Counted from the first letter of the stretch, positions 1-11,368 are shown. The stretch: DNA of 64,000 nucleotides from Leucobacter chromiireducens (GCF_003917135.1 NZ_RPDI01000004.1:1-64000); one strand, 5' to 3'. Notes: generated by a model not told the origin, from the letters alone. Numbers and translations: made by a program.

Positions 1-1131
1 GAGCGGATCGCGAGCGGTCTCGTGGAGCGGATCGGCGATCCGCTTGGACGGGTGAAGCACCGCGCCGGCGACGCTGCCTTCGAGGAGGAACTCCCGATCC
101 CGGATCACACCGCCGGCTTCGCGCAGATGGAGCGGGCCTTCGCGCGCACCGGTGAGCCGCTTGCCGGCTCCGCGCTCGACGCGGTGGGCCACCGCGTCGT
201 GCAGGGCGGCAACGACTTCTTCGCCCCCACCGTCATCGACGATCGGGTGGCCGCGCGCATCCTGGAGCTCGGCGTGCTCGCCCCGCTCCACAACCCGGCG
301 CACCACCAGGCGATCGTCGCGGCGCGCGCAACATTCCCCGATGTGCCGCACGTCGCGGTGTTCGATACGGCGTTCCACCAGACCATGCCGGCTGCGGCAT
401 ATACCTACGCGATCGACCGCGAGGTGGCCGCGGCGCACGGCATCCGCCGCTACGGCTTCCACGGCACCTCCCACCAGTACGTGTCGGCGCGCGCCGCACG
501 ATTCCTCGAACGCCCACTCGACGAGCTCTCCCAGATCGTGCTCCACCTCGGCAACGGCGCCTCCATGTGCGCGATCGACCGGGGCCGCTCGGTCGACACC
601 TCGATGGGGCTCACCCCGCTCGAGGGGCTGGTCATGGGAACGCGCTCGGGAGATTTGGATCCGTCCATCCTGTTCCACCTCAACCGCGAGGCCGAGTACG
701 ACGTCGACGCGCTCGACCGGCTCCTCAACTCGCGCTCGGGCCTGCGCGGCCTCGCCGGCACCAGCGACTTCCGCGACGTGCGCGCCGCTGCCGACGCCGG
801 CGACGCGGACGCCCAGCTCGCGATCGACGTCACCACGCACCGGATCCGGCACTACCTCGGGGCGTACCTCGCCACCCTCGGCGGCGCCGACGTGATCTCG
901 TTCACGGCGGGCGTCGGGGAGAACAACGCGGCGCTCCGCGCTGACGTGTGCGCGGGGCTCGAGTGGTTCGGGATCAGGATCGATCCCGCGCTGAATGCCG
1001 CCGCGTCCGGCACGTCCGAGCCGCGCCGCATCAGCACGCCGGACTCGCGGGTCGCGATTCTCGTGGTGCCCACCGACGAGGAGGCGGAGATCGCGCGCCA
1101 GACGTGGGGGCTGGTGAGCGCGGCGGGCTGA
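1..1131 (+). CDS. ackA: acetate kinase, 5' truncated by window edge
   Basis: Acetate kinase transfers phosphate between acetyl phosphate and acetate, making ATP in the Pta-AckA pathway in the cytoplasm. The frame is open from base 1 (ERIASGLVERIG), so about 30-40 N-terminal residues, including the first phosphate-binding motif, lie outside the window. The signature GFHGTSH, the phosphate loop GNGASMCAI, the MGTRSGDLDP segment and the late FTAGVGENN motif are all present and in family order. The gene stops at TGA 1129-1131, just before dnaX. The assignment is secure; only the start is unseen. Confidence 0.95.
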   Translation, partial: ERIASGLVERIGDPLGRVKHRAGDAAFEEELPIPDHTAGFAQMERAFARTGEPLAGSALDAVGHRVVQGGNDFFAPTVIDDRVAARILELGVLAPLHNPAHHQAIVAARATFPDVPHVAVFDTAFHQTMPAAAYTYAIDREVAAAHGIRRYGFHGTSHQYVSARAARFLERPLDELSQIVLHLGNGASMCAIDRGRSVDTSMGLTPLEGLVMGTRSGDLDPSILFHLNREAEYDVDALDRLLNSRSGLRGLAGTSDFRDVRAAADAGDADAQLAIDVTTHRIRHYLGAYLATLGGADVISFTAGVGENNAALRADVCAGLEWFGIRIDPALNAAASGTSEPRRISTPDSRVAILVVPTDEEAEIARQTWGLVSAAG

Positions 1132-1162
1132 GCCCGCACGGGTGAATGTCGGTGGGCGCGGG

Positions 1163-1168
1163 TAGCAT
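1163..1168 (+). promoter_or_regulatory. candidate -10 box for leaderless dnaX
   Basis: TAGCAT sits seven bases before the GTG at 1176 and there is no convincing ribosome binding site. In actinobacteria this spacing usually means that transcription starts on the first base of the start codon. This is inferred from spacing only. Confidence 0.4.
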
Positions 1169-1175
1169 TGAGATT

Positions 1176-4061
1176 GTGGTTGCCGCACTCTATCGCCGTT
1201 ACCGGCCCGAAGCCTTCGCCGAGATGATCGGACAGTCCCAGGTGACTGATCCGCTCATGACCGCGCTCCGCAGCGGGCGCATTGGTCACGCCTATTTGTT
1301 CAGCGGCCCGCGCGGCTGCGGCAAGACCACCTCGGCGCGCATCCTCGCGCGCTGCCTCAACTGCGCCGAGGGCCCGACGGACACCCCGTGCGGGACCTGC
1401 CCGAGCTGCGTCGAGCTCAGCCGGGACGGCGGGGGATCGCTCGACGTTGTTGAAATCGACGCCGCGAGCCACGGCGGTGTCGACGATGCGCGCGAGCTGC
1501 GCGAACGCGCGGTGTTCGCCCCGGCCCGCGACCGCTTCAAGATCTTCATCATCGACGAGGCGCACATGGTGACGCCCGGCGGCTTCAACGCGCTGCTCAA
1601 GATCGTTGAGGAGCCGCCGCCGCACGTGAAGTTCGTCTTCGCGACCACGGAGCCGGACAAGGTGATCGGCACGATCCGCTCGCGCACCCACCACTACCCG
1701 TTCCGGCTCATCGCGCCCGCCACGCTGATCGACTACGTGCAGTCCCTGTGCGACAGCGAGGGCGTGCAGGTCGAGCCAGGCGTGCTGCCGCTCGTGGTGC
1801 GTGCGGGCGGGGGATCCGTGCGCGACACGCTCTCCATCCTCGACCAGCTGATCGCCGGTTCCGAGACGGCGCTCGTCACCGCTGAGCGGGCGGCCGGCCT
1901 TCTCGGCTTCACGCACACCGAGCTCCTCGACGACGTCGTGAGCGCGTTCGGTGCGCACGATCCGGCCGCGGCGTTCCAGGCGACCGACCGAGTGGTGCAG
2001 ACCGGGCAGGATCCGCGCCGCTTCGTGGAGGACCTGCTGGAGCGCCTGCGCGACCTCATCGTGGTGAGCGCCACCACGGTCGACGGTGCAGCCGCCGTGT
2101 TCCGCGGGGTGCCGCAGGACCAGCTCACCCGCATGTTCGAGCAGGCGCAGCGCTTCGCGCCAGGCGAGCTCTCGCGCACCGCCGACGTGGTGGCCGCGGC
2201 ACTCGATTCCATGGCAGGCGCGACCGCGCCCCGCCTGCAGCTCGAGCTTATGGTGGCACGCGTGCTCGTGCAGGCCGCCGGTGCGCCCGCGGCGCAGGTG
2301 CAGGCAGCGCAGGTGCCGGCAGCGCAGGCTCCGGTGGCCGCAGGAGCTGCCCAGGCTGCCGCGCCAGTGCAGCCACCCGCGCAGCCGCCCGCGCCCCCCG
2401 TGAACCCGCTGTCCGCGGTGGCCGCGGCGCGGAGCGCGGCTGCGGCACCCGCAGCGCCGACTCCGGCAGCCGCTGCGCCGACTCCGGCAGCCGCGGCGCC
2501 GACTCCGGCAGCTGTTGCGCCGGCCGCCTCGTCCGGTCAGGGGTCCGATCCCAGCGCGCCGAACGCTGCACAGACCGCGGCGTCGATTCGCGAGTTCCTG
2601 CGCGAGGACACGGCTGGAACGTCGGCTGCGCCGGCTCCCGCAGCGGCGGAGGCCGCGGCCGCGCCCGATGCGGCGCCGAGCGCTGAACCGGCTCCCGCGT
2701 CGGACTCTGCGCCTGCGTCTGCGCCGGTGCCCGAGCCCGCGCCCGGTGCGGTGCAGGACACCGCGCCGCACCCCAACGCGGGTGCCGCGTCCTTCGGTCG
2801 ACCGATCTCCGACGTGCTGAGCGCAGCGCAGATCGAGAGCATCGGCAGCGAGCCCACGACGCCGGCACCGAAGCCGCCGCAGGCCGCGCCAGCGCCTGAG
2901 CAGGCCGCGCCGGTCGCGGCGCAGCAAGGGAATGAGCCGAACGCCGAGCTCCCCGAGGGTGCCCGCGCAGACAGCAGCGGGGAAGCTCCCGGTTTCGACG
3001 ACCTCGTCGAGCTGTGGCCGGAGCTGCTCGAGGAGATCCTAGAGGCCGACCGTGACGCGTGGAGCGCGGTCTCCCCGGTCGTTCCCGTCGCGCTCGACGG
3101 AGATGTTCTCACCGTTGGGCTCGCCTCCGAGTCGGACCTCGCCGCGTTCAAGTCGGCCGGCGCAGGCCCGCTGCGCGAAACGATTCTCTCCGCCGTCGGC
3201 ATCAGCGTGAAGTACAAGCCGACCCGAGTCGCCCAGGGCAGCGGCCCGGCCGCGCAGAACACGGCGCGCGAACCGCAGGCCGACAGTGACGCAGAGGAGC
3301 CTCATCGAGCGGGATCTCCCGCACCCCAACCGCACGCCGCAACGCCTGACGCGCACGACCCGGTCGCTCGGGCCGCCGCACGCCTGAACGGGCTCGGTCC
3401 CGCGCTGGCCGCCCCTGCCTGGGCCGGCCCCATTCCCGAGGCCCCCGAGACTGCCGCCGCGCCGGCCGCACCCGCAGAGGCTGCTGCTCCGGCTGCACCC
3501 GCAGAGGCCTCCGTACCAGCCGGAGCAGCTGCGTCCGGAGCCCCCGAACCTCCCGGCGCCCCGGCGGCAGCCGAGCCGCAGGCCGCGGCCCCAGCACCAA
3601 CGGAGGAAGCCACAGCGCCAGCTGAGCCCGCCGCGGCACCCGCGGAGCCGGCAGCGTCAGCGGAGCCGGCAGCAACCGTGGCACCGGCGCCGGCAGCTCC
3701 GACCACCGGCCCAGCCGGCGCGGAGCCGCAGCCCAGCGCAACGATCCCGAGCGACCCCTACGCGGGCGGCGATCCCTACGACGACGCCGATGCTGCGCCG
3801 AGCGACGAGTACGAGGACGCATACGGCGATCCGTACGGTCGATCCGCGAACTCCGCCGCGCCTGCGGTCGACGCGCCCCAGCAGCCGAGCGTTGCGGCCC
3901 CGCCCCAGCCGTCGGTGCCCGAGGCATTGCCGCAGGGCGGCGCAGCACCAGCGGGTGAGGAACGGCGATCCGCGCCAGCGTTCACGCGCTACGGCGAGGC
4001 AGTGGTGCGCGAGGTGCTGGGCGCGCGCTTCGTCGAAGAACGCCCGCTCCCCGGCCAGTAA
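1176..4061 (+). CDS. dnaX: DNA polymerase III subunit gamma/tau
   Basis: This is the clamp-loader ATPase of the replicase. I chose GTG 1176 because the family N-terminus (VAALYRRYRPEAF) begins there; an ATG 30 bases upstream would add unrelated residues. Seen in order: Walker A GPRGCGKTTS, a zinc module with four cysteines (CLNC then CGTCPSC), Walker B FIIDEAH and sensor FATTEPDK. From about residue 370 the protein becomes very Ala/Pro-rich, interrupted near residue 607 by a folded segment (FDDLVELWPELLEEILEADR) that probably corresponds to the tau C-terminal domain. The length of 961 residues is at the long end for the family because of these linkers. recR follows 76 bases downstream. Confidence 0.95.
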   Translation: MVAALYRRYRPEAFAEMIGQSQVTDPLMTALRSGRIGHAYLFSGPRGCGKTTSARILARCLNCAEGPTDTPCGTCPSCVELSRDGGGSLDVVEIDAASHGGVDDARELRERAVFAPARDRFKIFIIDEAHMVTPGGFNALLKIVEEPPPHVKFVFATTEPDKVIGTIRSRTHHYPFRLIAPATLIDYVQSLCDSEGVQVEPGVLPLVVRAGGGSVRDTLSILDQLIAGSETALVTAERAAGLLGFTHTELLDDVVSAFGAHDPAAAFQATDRVVQTGQDPRRFVEDLLERLRDLIVVSATTVDGAAAVFRGVPQDQLTRMFEQAQRFAPGELSRTADVVAAALDSMAGATAPRLQLELMVARVLVQAAGAPAAQVQAAQVPAAQAPVAAGAAQAAAPVQPPAQPPAPPVNPLSAVAAARSAAAAPAAPTPAAAAPTPAAAAPTPAAVAPAASSGQGSDPSAPNAAQTAASIREFLREDTAGTSAAPAPAAAEAAAAPDAAPSAEPAPASDSAPASAPVPEPAPGAVQDTAPHPNAGAASFGRPISDVLSAAQIESIGSEPTTPAPKPPQAAPAPEQAAPVAAQQGNEPNAELPEGARADSSGEAPGFDDLVELWPELLEEILEADRDAWSAVSPVVPVALDGDVLTVGLASESDLAAFKSAGAGPLRETILSAVGISVKYKPTRVAQGSGPAAQNTAREPQADSDAEEPHRAGSPAPQPHAATPDAHDPVARAAARLNGLGPALAAPAWAGPIPEAPETAAAPAAPAEAAAPAAPAEASVPAGAAASGAPEPPGAPAAAEPQAAAPAPTEEATAPAEPAAAPAEPAASAEPAATVAPAPAAPTTGPAGAEPQPSATIPSDPYAGGDPYDDADAAPSDEYEDAYGDPYGRSANSAAPAVDAPQQPSVAAPPQPSVPEALPQGGAAPAGEERRSAPAFTRYGEAVVREVLGARFVEERPLPGQ

Positions 4062-4137
4062 CGCCCTACACTGAAGCGCGGCGCACACCGCGCAGCACAC
4101 ACGAACACCCGCGCCGCACACCGAGGAGGTACGCACC

Positions 4138-4734
4138 GTGTACGACGGAATCGTCCAAGACCTGATCGACGAGTTCGGTCGCCTCCCCGGCATCGGCCCG
4201 AAGTCGGCGCAGCGCATCGCCTTCCACATTCTGCAGACCCAGCACTTCGATGTGACCCGCCTCGCCGAGCTCCTCACCGAGGTTCGCGAGAAGGTGCGCT
4301 TCTGCGCGGTGTGCGGCAACATCACCGAGCAGGAGGAATGCTCGATCTGCCGGGATCCGCGCCGCGACCACACCCTCATCTGCGTGGTCGAGGAGCCGAA
4401 GGACGTGGTCGCGATCGAGCGCACCCGCCAGTTCCGCGGCGTGTACCACGTGCTCGGCGGCGCGATCAGCCCGATCGACGGGATCGGGCCCGACGACCTC
4501 GCGATTCCCGCGCTCATGCGTCGGGTCGGGGACGCCGAGATCCGTGAGGTCATCATCGCGACCGACCCCAACCTGGAGGGTGAGGCGACGGCGGCGTACC
4601 TCTCACGCCTCCTCACGAGCATTGAAGTGCCGGTGTCCCGCCTCGCATCAGGGCTTCCGGTCGGCGGCGACCTCGAGTTCGCCGACGAAGTGACCCTCGG
4701 CCGCGCGTTCGAGGGCCGCCGCCGCGTCGAGTAG
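4138..4734 (+). CDS. recR: recombination mediator protein RecR
   Basis: RecR works with RecO to load RecA on single-stranded gaps. The 198-residue protein has the N-terminal helix-hairpin-helix ([17 protein letters not shown]), a four-cysteine zinc finger (CAVC then CSIC) and the Toprim segment starting ICVVEEPKD. The GTG start at 4138 follows a strong AGGAGGT ribosome binding site. It lies directly after dnaX, a conserved pairing; the usual small ybaB/ebfC gene between them is not present here. Confidence 0.95.
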   Translation: MYDGIVQDLIDEFGRLPGIGPKSAQRIAFHILQTQHFDVTRLAELLTEVREKVRFCAVCGNITEQEECSICRDPRRDHTLICVVEEPKDVVAIERTRQFRGVYHVLGGAISPIDGIGPDDLAIPALMRRVGDAEIREVIIATDPNLEGEATAAYLSRLLTSIEVPVSRLASGLPVGGDLEFADEVTLGRAFEGRRRVE

Positions 4735-4943
4735 CGCCCGCCCCGCCCCTCCCGTGAGTCCCGCGCGCTTTGAGGCCCCGGCGCCAGGCCCCCCAACCTT
4801 CGGAGAAATCGAGAAAAGCGGTGCGAACGCACGAAATAGCTCCGAGGAAACCAATTTCTCCGGCTGGAATGGGGTGCGAGCCAGTCAGACATACGCTTCG
4901 CGATAGACTGGACTCTCGCGTTCGCATTTGAGGAGGAACCCGC

Positions 4944-6221
4944 GTGGCATTGATCGTGCAGAAGTTCGGGGGCTCGTCGGTTGCCGATGCGGAGAGCATC
5001 AAGCGCGTCGCGAAGCGGATTGTCGATACCCGCCGCGCTGGCAACGACGTGGTCGTCGCGGTCAGCGCCATGGGTGACACCACTGATGAGCTGCTCGATC
5101 TCGCCGCAGAGTGCACCCCGATCCCCGCGCCCCGTGAGCTGGACATGCTGCTCACCGCAGGCGAGCGCATCTCCATGGCGCTCCTCGCGATGACCATTAA
5201 GGGCATGGGCCTTGAGGCGCTCTCCTTCACGGGCAGCCAAGCTGGCATGATCACCACGGCGGAGCACGGCTCCGCGAAGATCGTGGACGTCACCCCCGGC
5301 CGCGTGCGCGAGGCGCTTGATCAGGGCGCGGTCGCCATCGTCGCGGGCTTCCAGGGATTCAGCCGCACCTCGCGCGACATCACCACCCTCGGCCGCGGCG
5401 GCTCGGATACGACCGCCGTCGCGCTCGCGGCAGCACTCGGCGCCGACATGTGCGAGATCTACACCGACGTTGATGGCGTGTTCACCACCGATCCGCGCGT
5501 GGTGTCGAAGGCCCGCAAGATCGACGCGATCACGGCCGAGGAGATGCTCGAGCTCGCCGCGTCCGGCGCAAAGGTGCTCCATCTCCGCGCCGTCGAGTAC
5601 GCGCGCCGCCACGGTGTCGCACTGCACGTCCGCTCCTCGTTCAGCAACGAGACGGGCACCATCGTCTACGACCCCGCCAAGGGGCATCCGAAGGGAGAAC
5701 AGGTGGAAGAGCCGGTCATCACTGGTATCGCAGCCGAGAAGGACGAGGCGAAGGTCACGGTCGGTGGCGTTCCCGACGTCCCAGGCAAGGCTGCGCAGAT
5801 TTTCGAGATCGTCGCGAAGACGAACGCGAACATCGACATGATCGTGCAGAACGTCTCGGCGGCTGACACGAACCGCACGGACATCTCCTTCACCGTTCCG
5901 GTGGGCGACGGCCGCCGCGTGATCGAGGCGCTGGAGGCCGAGCGTGAGTCGCTCGAGTTCGAGAACCTGCAGTACGACGACCAGATTGCCAAGGTCGCCG
6001 TGGTGGGCGCCGGCATGCGCACGAGCACCGGCGTGTCCGCGCAGCTCTTCCGCACGTTGTTCGAGGCGGGCATCAACATTGAGATGATCTCCACCTCCGA
6101 GATCCGGATCTCCGTCGTCACCCGCGCAGACCTGATGGATCAGGCCGTGCGCGTTCTCCACACCGCGTTCGGGCTTGACGCCGATACCGACGCGACGGTC
6201 TACGCCGGCACCGGCCGCTAG
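4944..6221 (+). CDS. lysC: aspartate kinase (with internal beta-subunit start)
   Basis: Aspartate kinase phosphorylates aspartate, the first step to lysine, threonine and methionine. The protein has 425 residues, opens with the KFGGSSV substrate motif and ends with two ACT domains (from about residue 255) that bind the feedback inhibitors. GTG 4944 follows an AGGAGG site. A possible -10 box TAGACT lies at 4904-4909. The asd gene for the next pathway step follows after 33 bases, so the two probably form one operon, as in corynebacteria. The region between recR and lysC shows no other gene. Confidence 0.95.
   Translation: MALIVQKFGGSSVADAESIKRVAKRIVDTRRAGNDVVVAVSAMGDTTDELLDLAAECTPIPAPRELDMLLTAGERISMALLAMTIKGMGLEALSFTGSQAGMITTAEHGSAKIVDVTPGRVREALDQGAVAIVAGFQGFSRTSRDITTLGRGGSDTTAVALAAALGADMCEIYTDVDGVFTTDPRVVSKARKIDAITAEEMLELAASGAKVLHLRAVEYARRHGVALHVRSSFSNETGTIVYDPAKGHPKGEQVEEPVITGIAAEKDEAKVTVGGVPDVPGKAAQIFEIVAKTNANIDMIVQNVSAADTNRTDISFTVPVGDGRRVIEALEAERESLEFENLQYDDQIAKVAVVGAGMRTSTGVSAQLFRTLFEAGINIEMISTSEIRISVVTRADLMDQAVRVLHTAFGLDADTDATVYAGTGR
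5692..5705 (+). promoter_or_regulatory. internal RBS and GTG start for LysC beta subunit
   Basis: The sequence AAGGGAGAACAG precedes an in-frame GTG at 5703 reading [20 protein letters not shown]. In Corynebacterium and Bacillus, lysC is translated a second time from this place to give the ACT-only beta subunit of an alpha2-beta2 enzyme. The start residues match the known corynebacterial beta start closely. The in-frame product would be 172 residues, ending at 6221. Confidence 0.6.
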
Positions 6222-7316
<1,095 letters not shown>

Positions 7317-7326
7317 TTCGGCCGCA

Positions 7327-7379
7327 CGCACACGCCTGGGGGGCGGGACTCACTGAGTCCCGCCCCCCAGGCGTGTGCG
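7327..7379. terminator. strong inverted repeat after asd
   Basis: A perfect 24-bp stem (7327-7350 with 7356-7379) closes a five-base loop CACTG. It lies between the converging asd and metallophosphoesterase genes and could end transcription from both sides. There is no clear T-run on the + strand. Confidence 0.75.
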
Positions 7380-7420
7380 GTGGTGCTGACGACGTCGGCG
7401 ACCACGCGGCAACCGCACGC

Positions 7421-7473
7421 GATTCCGCGAAACCAAGCCCACTGCGCAGGATCGGGCTTGGTTTCGCCGAATC
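7421..7473. terminator. second hairpin between convergent genes
   Basis: A 14-bp stem (GCGAAACCAAGCCC, 7427-7440, with 7454-7467) is extended by five more pairs around one C/C mismatch. It encloses 13 bases. It probably serves the minus-strand operon ending at 7528. Confidence 0.65.
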
Positions 7474-7527
7474 ACTGAGGGAAGAGAACGTGGCCACCAC
7501 CGCGCCCGCCGAAAGCGCGCGACAACG

Positions 7528-8448
7528 CTACGCGGCGGCCTCCAGCGTCAGCAGCGACGCCTCCGGGCGGCAGGCGAAGCGCACCGGCGCGTAGATCGAG
7601 TTGCCGAGACCCGCGCTCACGTTGAGGAAGGCTGCGCGGTGCGCGTCGTGCCAGACGCTGAGCCCCCGCGCCTGCGCGGGCGGCAGGTCGCAGTTTGAGG
7701 TCATCGCGCCGACGCCGGGGACGCGCACCTGGCCGCCGTGGGTGTGCCCGGCGAGGATGAGCGCCGTTTCGTCCCGCAGCAGCTCGCCCAGCGCCTCCTG
7801 GTAGGGCGCGTGCACGACGCCGAGCCGCACGATCTCGCCGGACGCTTCCGGCAGGGCGGCGTGCGCCTCGCGCATCGCGGCGACGTCGTCGTAACGAATG
7901 TGGGGATCGTTGAGCCCGAGCAGCTCGAGCGTTGTGCCCTGCACCTCGAACCGCGCGGCGGTGTTGTTGAGGTCGATCGCCCCGATGCCGCTGAGGCCAG
8001 CGGTGAGCGCGGCGTTGTCGATGTCCGGCACGCGCGTGCTCAGACGGCTGGGCTCGAGCAGGTACTTGACCGGGTTCTTGAACCGCGGCCCGTAGTAGTC
8101 GTTCGAGCCGTGCACGAAGACGGTCGGCGCCTGCTCCGCGAGCGGGCGCAGCGCGTGGATGAGCGCGTGGCGCGCCTCCAGGTGCCCCATCAGGTCACCG
8201 GTCAGCACGACGAGATCCGGGCGGAGCTCGACGAGGGAGCGCACCCAGTCGATCTTCCGGTTCTGCCACGGGGCGAGGTGCAGGTCCGACAGCTGGAGGA
8301 TCCGGATCGGGGAGGCACCCGTGGGCAGGATCGGCAGCGTGTGCCGGCGCACGGTGAAGAGCTGACGCTCAATCACCGTTGCCCACAGGGTCACCCCGGC
8401 TGCGGCCGCTCCGAGAGCGACCGCAGCCGGCCGGACGGTGCCTGCCAT
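7528..8448 (-). CDS. membrane-anchored metallophosphoesterase
   Basis: This is a calcineurin-type phosphoesterase of 306 residues, with all metal-binding blocks in order: LQLSDLHLAP (DxH), VLTGDLMGH (GD), VHGSNDYYG (GND) and ILAGHTHGGQ (GHTH). A hydrophobic N-terminus (residues 7-25) is probably a membrane anchor. The start is five bases after the stop of the penicillin-binding protein gene, so the two are co-transcribed, a common pairing in actinobacteria. The natural substrate is unknown. Confidence 0.88.
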   Translation of the reverse strand: MAGTVRPAAVALGAAAAGVTLWATVIERQLFTVRRHTLPILPTGASPIRILQLSDLHLAPWQNRKIDWVRSLVELRPDLVVLTGDLMGHLEARHALIHALRPLAEQAPTVFVHGSNDYYGPRFKNPVKYLLEPSRLSTRVPDIDNAALTAGLSGIGAIDLNNTAARFEVQGTTLELLGLNDPHIRYDDVAAMREAHAALPEASGEIVRLGVVHAPYQEALGELLRDETALILAGHTHGGQVRVPGVGAMTSNCDLPPAQARGLSVWHDAHRAAFLNVSAGLGNSIYAPVRFACRPEASLLTLEAAA

Positions 8449-8453
8449 CCGCG

Positions 8454-11078
8454 CTAGTTCTTTGCCTTGCAGGACAGGGTGAGCGTGACTTTGCCGCTCG
8501 TCTTCGCGTCCGAGCCGCCGTCGGGGCTCACGGAGACCACCTTGTCCTTCTTCGGGTCGGGCTTCCCGCCATCCTCACAGGTGAAGTCGACGTTGCCGAA
8601 GCCGGCGCTCGAGAGCGCGGACTTCGCGTCGTCGCCGCTCTTGCCGCCGAGGTCGCCGGGCACCTTTGCGGCCTCGCCGTTGCTGCGGTAGACGGTCACG
8701 CCGGAGCCGAGACCCACCTGCTCGCCCGCCGCCGGGCTGGAGGAAGCCGCGAGGCCCTTGCCAGCGGAGGAGTCGACCTCGCCGCCGTCGACCACGTTGA
8801 AGCCGAGCTGCGTGAGCATGCCAACCGCCTCGTCGAAGGACTTGCCCTTGACGTCGGGCACCTGCACCATGGTCTGCTGGATCGCGGTGGCCGAGGGCTC
8901 GGGGAACGGATCGCCGCCGTAGCGCGCGTCGGCGGCGTTCATGATCTGCGGCCAGATGTACTGGTCGGCGTACATCAGGTCGCCGAACGGCTGCGTCGAG
9001 ACGCGGCCCCAGGTGCCGTCGGCAAACTGGATCGGTCCGGCGTTGCCCACCCAGGTGGCGGTCGCGACCTTGCTGCTCGCGCCGACGGTCCAGTTGTCGA
9101 CGATGTCGTCGGTGGTGCCGGTCTTCGCGAGGTGCGGGACGCCGCTGGCAGACCGCGCGTGCTTCGCGAGACCGTTCTCCACGGTGTACTGGAGCGCGTA
9201 TGCCACGCCGGCAGCGACCTCTGGGGAGAGCGCCTCGGAGCACTTGCTCTTCGTGAAGGGCACCTGCTCGCCGTCGGGGCCGGTGATCGAATCGATCGGC
9301 ACCGGCGTGCAGACGGTGCCGTTGCCGGAGAACGCGCCGTACGCCGCAGCCATCGTGATAGGCGCCATCTCGTCGATGCCGCCGTAGACGTTCGAGGGCA
9401 CCATGCTGAGCTCGGTGGTGCCGTACGTCGGCAGGTCCTCGTTCGTCTGCGGAGCGGCGCGGTGCAGACCGAGCTTTTTCGCGGTGTCGAACGTGCCGCA
9501 GAGGTCCATCTTCTGCTGCATCGAGACGAGGCCGCCGTTGACCGACTGCGCGATCGCGGTCAGAACAGACTGGTTGCCGCGCGTGAAGTTGTTGTCGTTC
9601 TGGAACGTGAACGAGCCGAAGCCGTACACGCCATCCGGCATGCAGGACGCCTGGATCGAGTTCTCCTGCACGGTTCGCGCGTTCACGTTGACGATGTCTC
9701 GTACCGAGTGCCCGGTCTGGATCCACTGCGCGAGCGTCACCGGCTTGAACGTCGATCCCACCTGGAACCCGCTCGAGCCACCGTACTCGTAGTCGGTGTT
9801 GTAGTTGATCGCGGTGTAGTCCTTGTTCTTCTCCAGGACGTTCGGGTCGTTGCTGAACGGCCGATTCTGCACCATGGAGAGCACGCGTCCGGTGTTCACC
9901 TCGACGCTGCTCGACGCCGAACCGACGTTGATGCCCTCCATCTGGGCGGGCACGGTCGCGTGCGTGGCGTCGACACCAGCGCGCTGCATGTCCAGATCGA
10001 TCGTGGTGTGGATCTGGTAGCCACCGCGGCTGAAGTTGAACTCGCGCTCCTCAGGCGAATCGCCGAAGTTGGGATCCTGCTTGATGTAGCGCTGCACGTA
10101 GTCGCAGAAATGGCCGAGCCCGTAATTCTGCTCCGCAACGACGCAGCCGGCCACGCGCGGCGTGATCTTCGGCTCCACCTCGGTCGCGACGGCCTCATCA
10201 TACTGGGCCTGCGTGATCTTGCCGTGCTTCAGCATGCTGCCAAGGATCTTGTCGCGCCGTTCCTTGTTCGCGGGGATGTTCTCGGGCACGTCGATCTGCA
10301 GGTGGCCGGGGTTGTTCACGATAGCGACGAGGCTGGCGGCCTGCGCGAGGGTGACGTCCTTGGCCGAGGTGCCGTAGTAGTAATGCGCTGCCGACTCGAT
10401 GCCGTAGATCGTGCGGCCGTACAGTGCGATGTTCAGGTAGCCGAGCAAGATCTCGTCCTTCGGGAACTTCTTCTCGATGCTGATCGCGAGCTTCATCTCC
10501 TTGAGCTTGCGATCCATGTCCTGCTTCATCGCCTCCTTGTAGGCGGCGTCCTGCTCCTTCTTATCAGGGATCGCGAGCGCGTCCTGAATGAGCACGTTGC
10601 GTACATACTGCATCGTGATTGTCGAGGCGCCCGAGAGGTTCTGGCCGGCAGCGTTCTGCAGCACGGCGCGGCCCGTCGCCAGGACGTCGACGCCGCCGTG
10701 CGTGTAGAAGCGCGGATCCTCCTCCGCGACCGCGGCGTCCTTCACGAACTGCGAGATCTCGTCCCAGGCGACGGTCTCACGATCCTGGTCGTAGAACTCC
10801 GCGAGCATATGGTCCTTGCCGGCTGCGTCCTTCGCCCACAGCGTCGAGGGCTCGGCGAGGCGACCCGGATCGAGGTGCGCGGGAAGGCGATCAAAGATCT
10901 CGATCGCGGAGTTGGCCGCGGTGCCGCTCAGTGCGACCACCGGGGTGACGGCTGCGGTGACGAGCACTCCGGCGATCGCGCTCATCGCGACGGCGCCAAG
11001 AATGCCTCCGAGGGCTCCGCCCGCACTGCGCGGCTTCATGGAGCGCACGCGCGAGGACTGGGGTGTCTGTCGGGTCAT
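8454..11078 (-). CDS. bifunctional penicillin-binding protein with two PASTA domains
   Basis: This class A penicillin-binding protein polymerises and cross-links peptidoglycan outside the membrane. The 874 residues include a short cytoplasmic stretch and one membrane helix (about 20-45), a GT51 transglycosylase (EDPRFYTHGG and GASTITMQYVRN), a transpeptidase with SxxK in VGSTFKPVT, SVNGG as SxN and KTGTTDDIVDNW as KTG, then two C-terminal PASTA repeats (VPDVKGKSFDEA and VPGDLGGKSGDDA). I start at ATG 11078 (MTRQTPQSSR); the longer frame upstream is not protein-like and overlaps the divergent gene. It heads an operon with the metallophosphoesterase. Confidence 0.92.
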   Translation of the reverse strand: MTRQTPQSSRVRSMKPRSAGGALGGILGAVAMSAIAGVLVTAAVTPVVALSGTAANSAIEIFDRLPAHLDPGRLAEPSTLWAKDAAGKDHMLAEFYDQDRETVAWDEISQFVKDAAVAEEDPRFYTHGGVDVLATGRAVLQNAAGQNLSGASTITMQYVRNVLIQDALAIPDKKEQDAAYKEAMKQDMDRKLKEMKLAISIEKKFPKDEILLGYLNIALYGRTIYGIESAAHYYYGTSAKDVTLAQAASLVAIVNNPGHLQIDVPENIPANKERRDKILGSMLKHGKITQAQYDEAVATEVEPKITPRVAGCVVAEQNYGLGHFCDYVQRYIKQDPNFGDSPEEREFNFSRGGYQIHTTIDLDMQRAGVDATHATVPAQMEGINVGSASSSVEVNTGRVLSMVQNRPFSNDPNVLEKNKDYTAINYNTDYEYGGSSGFQVGSTFKPVTLAQWIQTGHSVRDIVNVNARTVQENSIQASCMPDGVYGFGSFTFQNDNNFTRGNQSVLTAIAQSVNGGLVSMQQKMDLCGTFDTAKKLGLHRAAPQTNEDLPTYGTTELSMVPSNVYGGIDEMAPITMAAAYGAFSGNGTVCTPVPIDSITGPDGEQVPFTKSKCSEALSPEVAAGVAYALQYTVENGLAKHARSASGVPHLAKTGTTDDIVDNWTVGASSKVATATWVGNAGPIQFADGTWGRVSTQPFGDLMYADQYIWPQIMNAADARYGGDPFPEPSATAIQQTMVQVPDVKGKSFDEAVGMLTQLGFNVVDGGEVDSSAGKGLAASSSPAAGEQVGLGSGVTVYRSNGEAAKVPGDLGGKSGDDAKSALSSAGFGNVDFTCEDGGKPDPKKDKVVSVSPDGGSDAKTSGKVTLTLSCKAKN

Positions 11079-11193
11079 AAGATGTAAGCGTATGCGACGT
11101 AGCTGAAAATCCGCGAACGAGATGGCGTTCGCGATCGGCGCGCGCATCACCGATCCGGACCCGATCCGGCCGCTTTCCGAGGGAGATCCGAAC

Positions 11194-11364
11194 GTGAGTG
11201 ACGTGACCGAAACGACGCAGTGGGAGTACTTCGTGACTCCGCTGCTGCTGCACAACGAGGCCCAGATCCTCAACAACTGGGGCGGACAGGGCTGGGAACT
11301 TGTCCAGATCATTGAGGGACCAGCTGGCGGCAACGTCGCATATCTGAAGAGGAAGAAGGCCTAG
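11194..11364 (+). CDS. DUF4177-like small protein
   Basis: This 56-residue protein has the pattern WEYFVTPLLLHNEAQILNNWGGQGWELVQI followed by a basic end, as in DUF4177 and related small proteins of actinobacteria. Its function is unknown. GTG 11194 follows a GAGGGAG site; an upstream ATG in the same frame would add 24 residues without family support. The RidA-like gene begins four bases after its stop. Confidence 0.75.
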   Translation: MSDVTETTQWEYFVTPLLLHNEAQILNNWGGQGWELVQIIEGPAGGNVAYLKRKKA

Positions 11365-11368
11365 CACT

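Noticed and set aside
8379-11087. A 902-codon plus-strand frame over the penicillin-binding protein gene
   Set aside because: It is antisense to a protein with all catalytic motifs; the Val/Arg/Leu/His-rich product has no domain.
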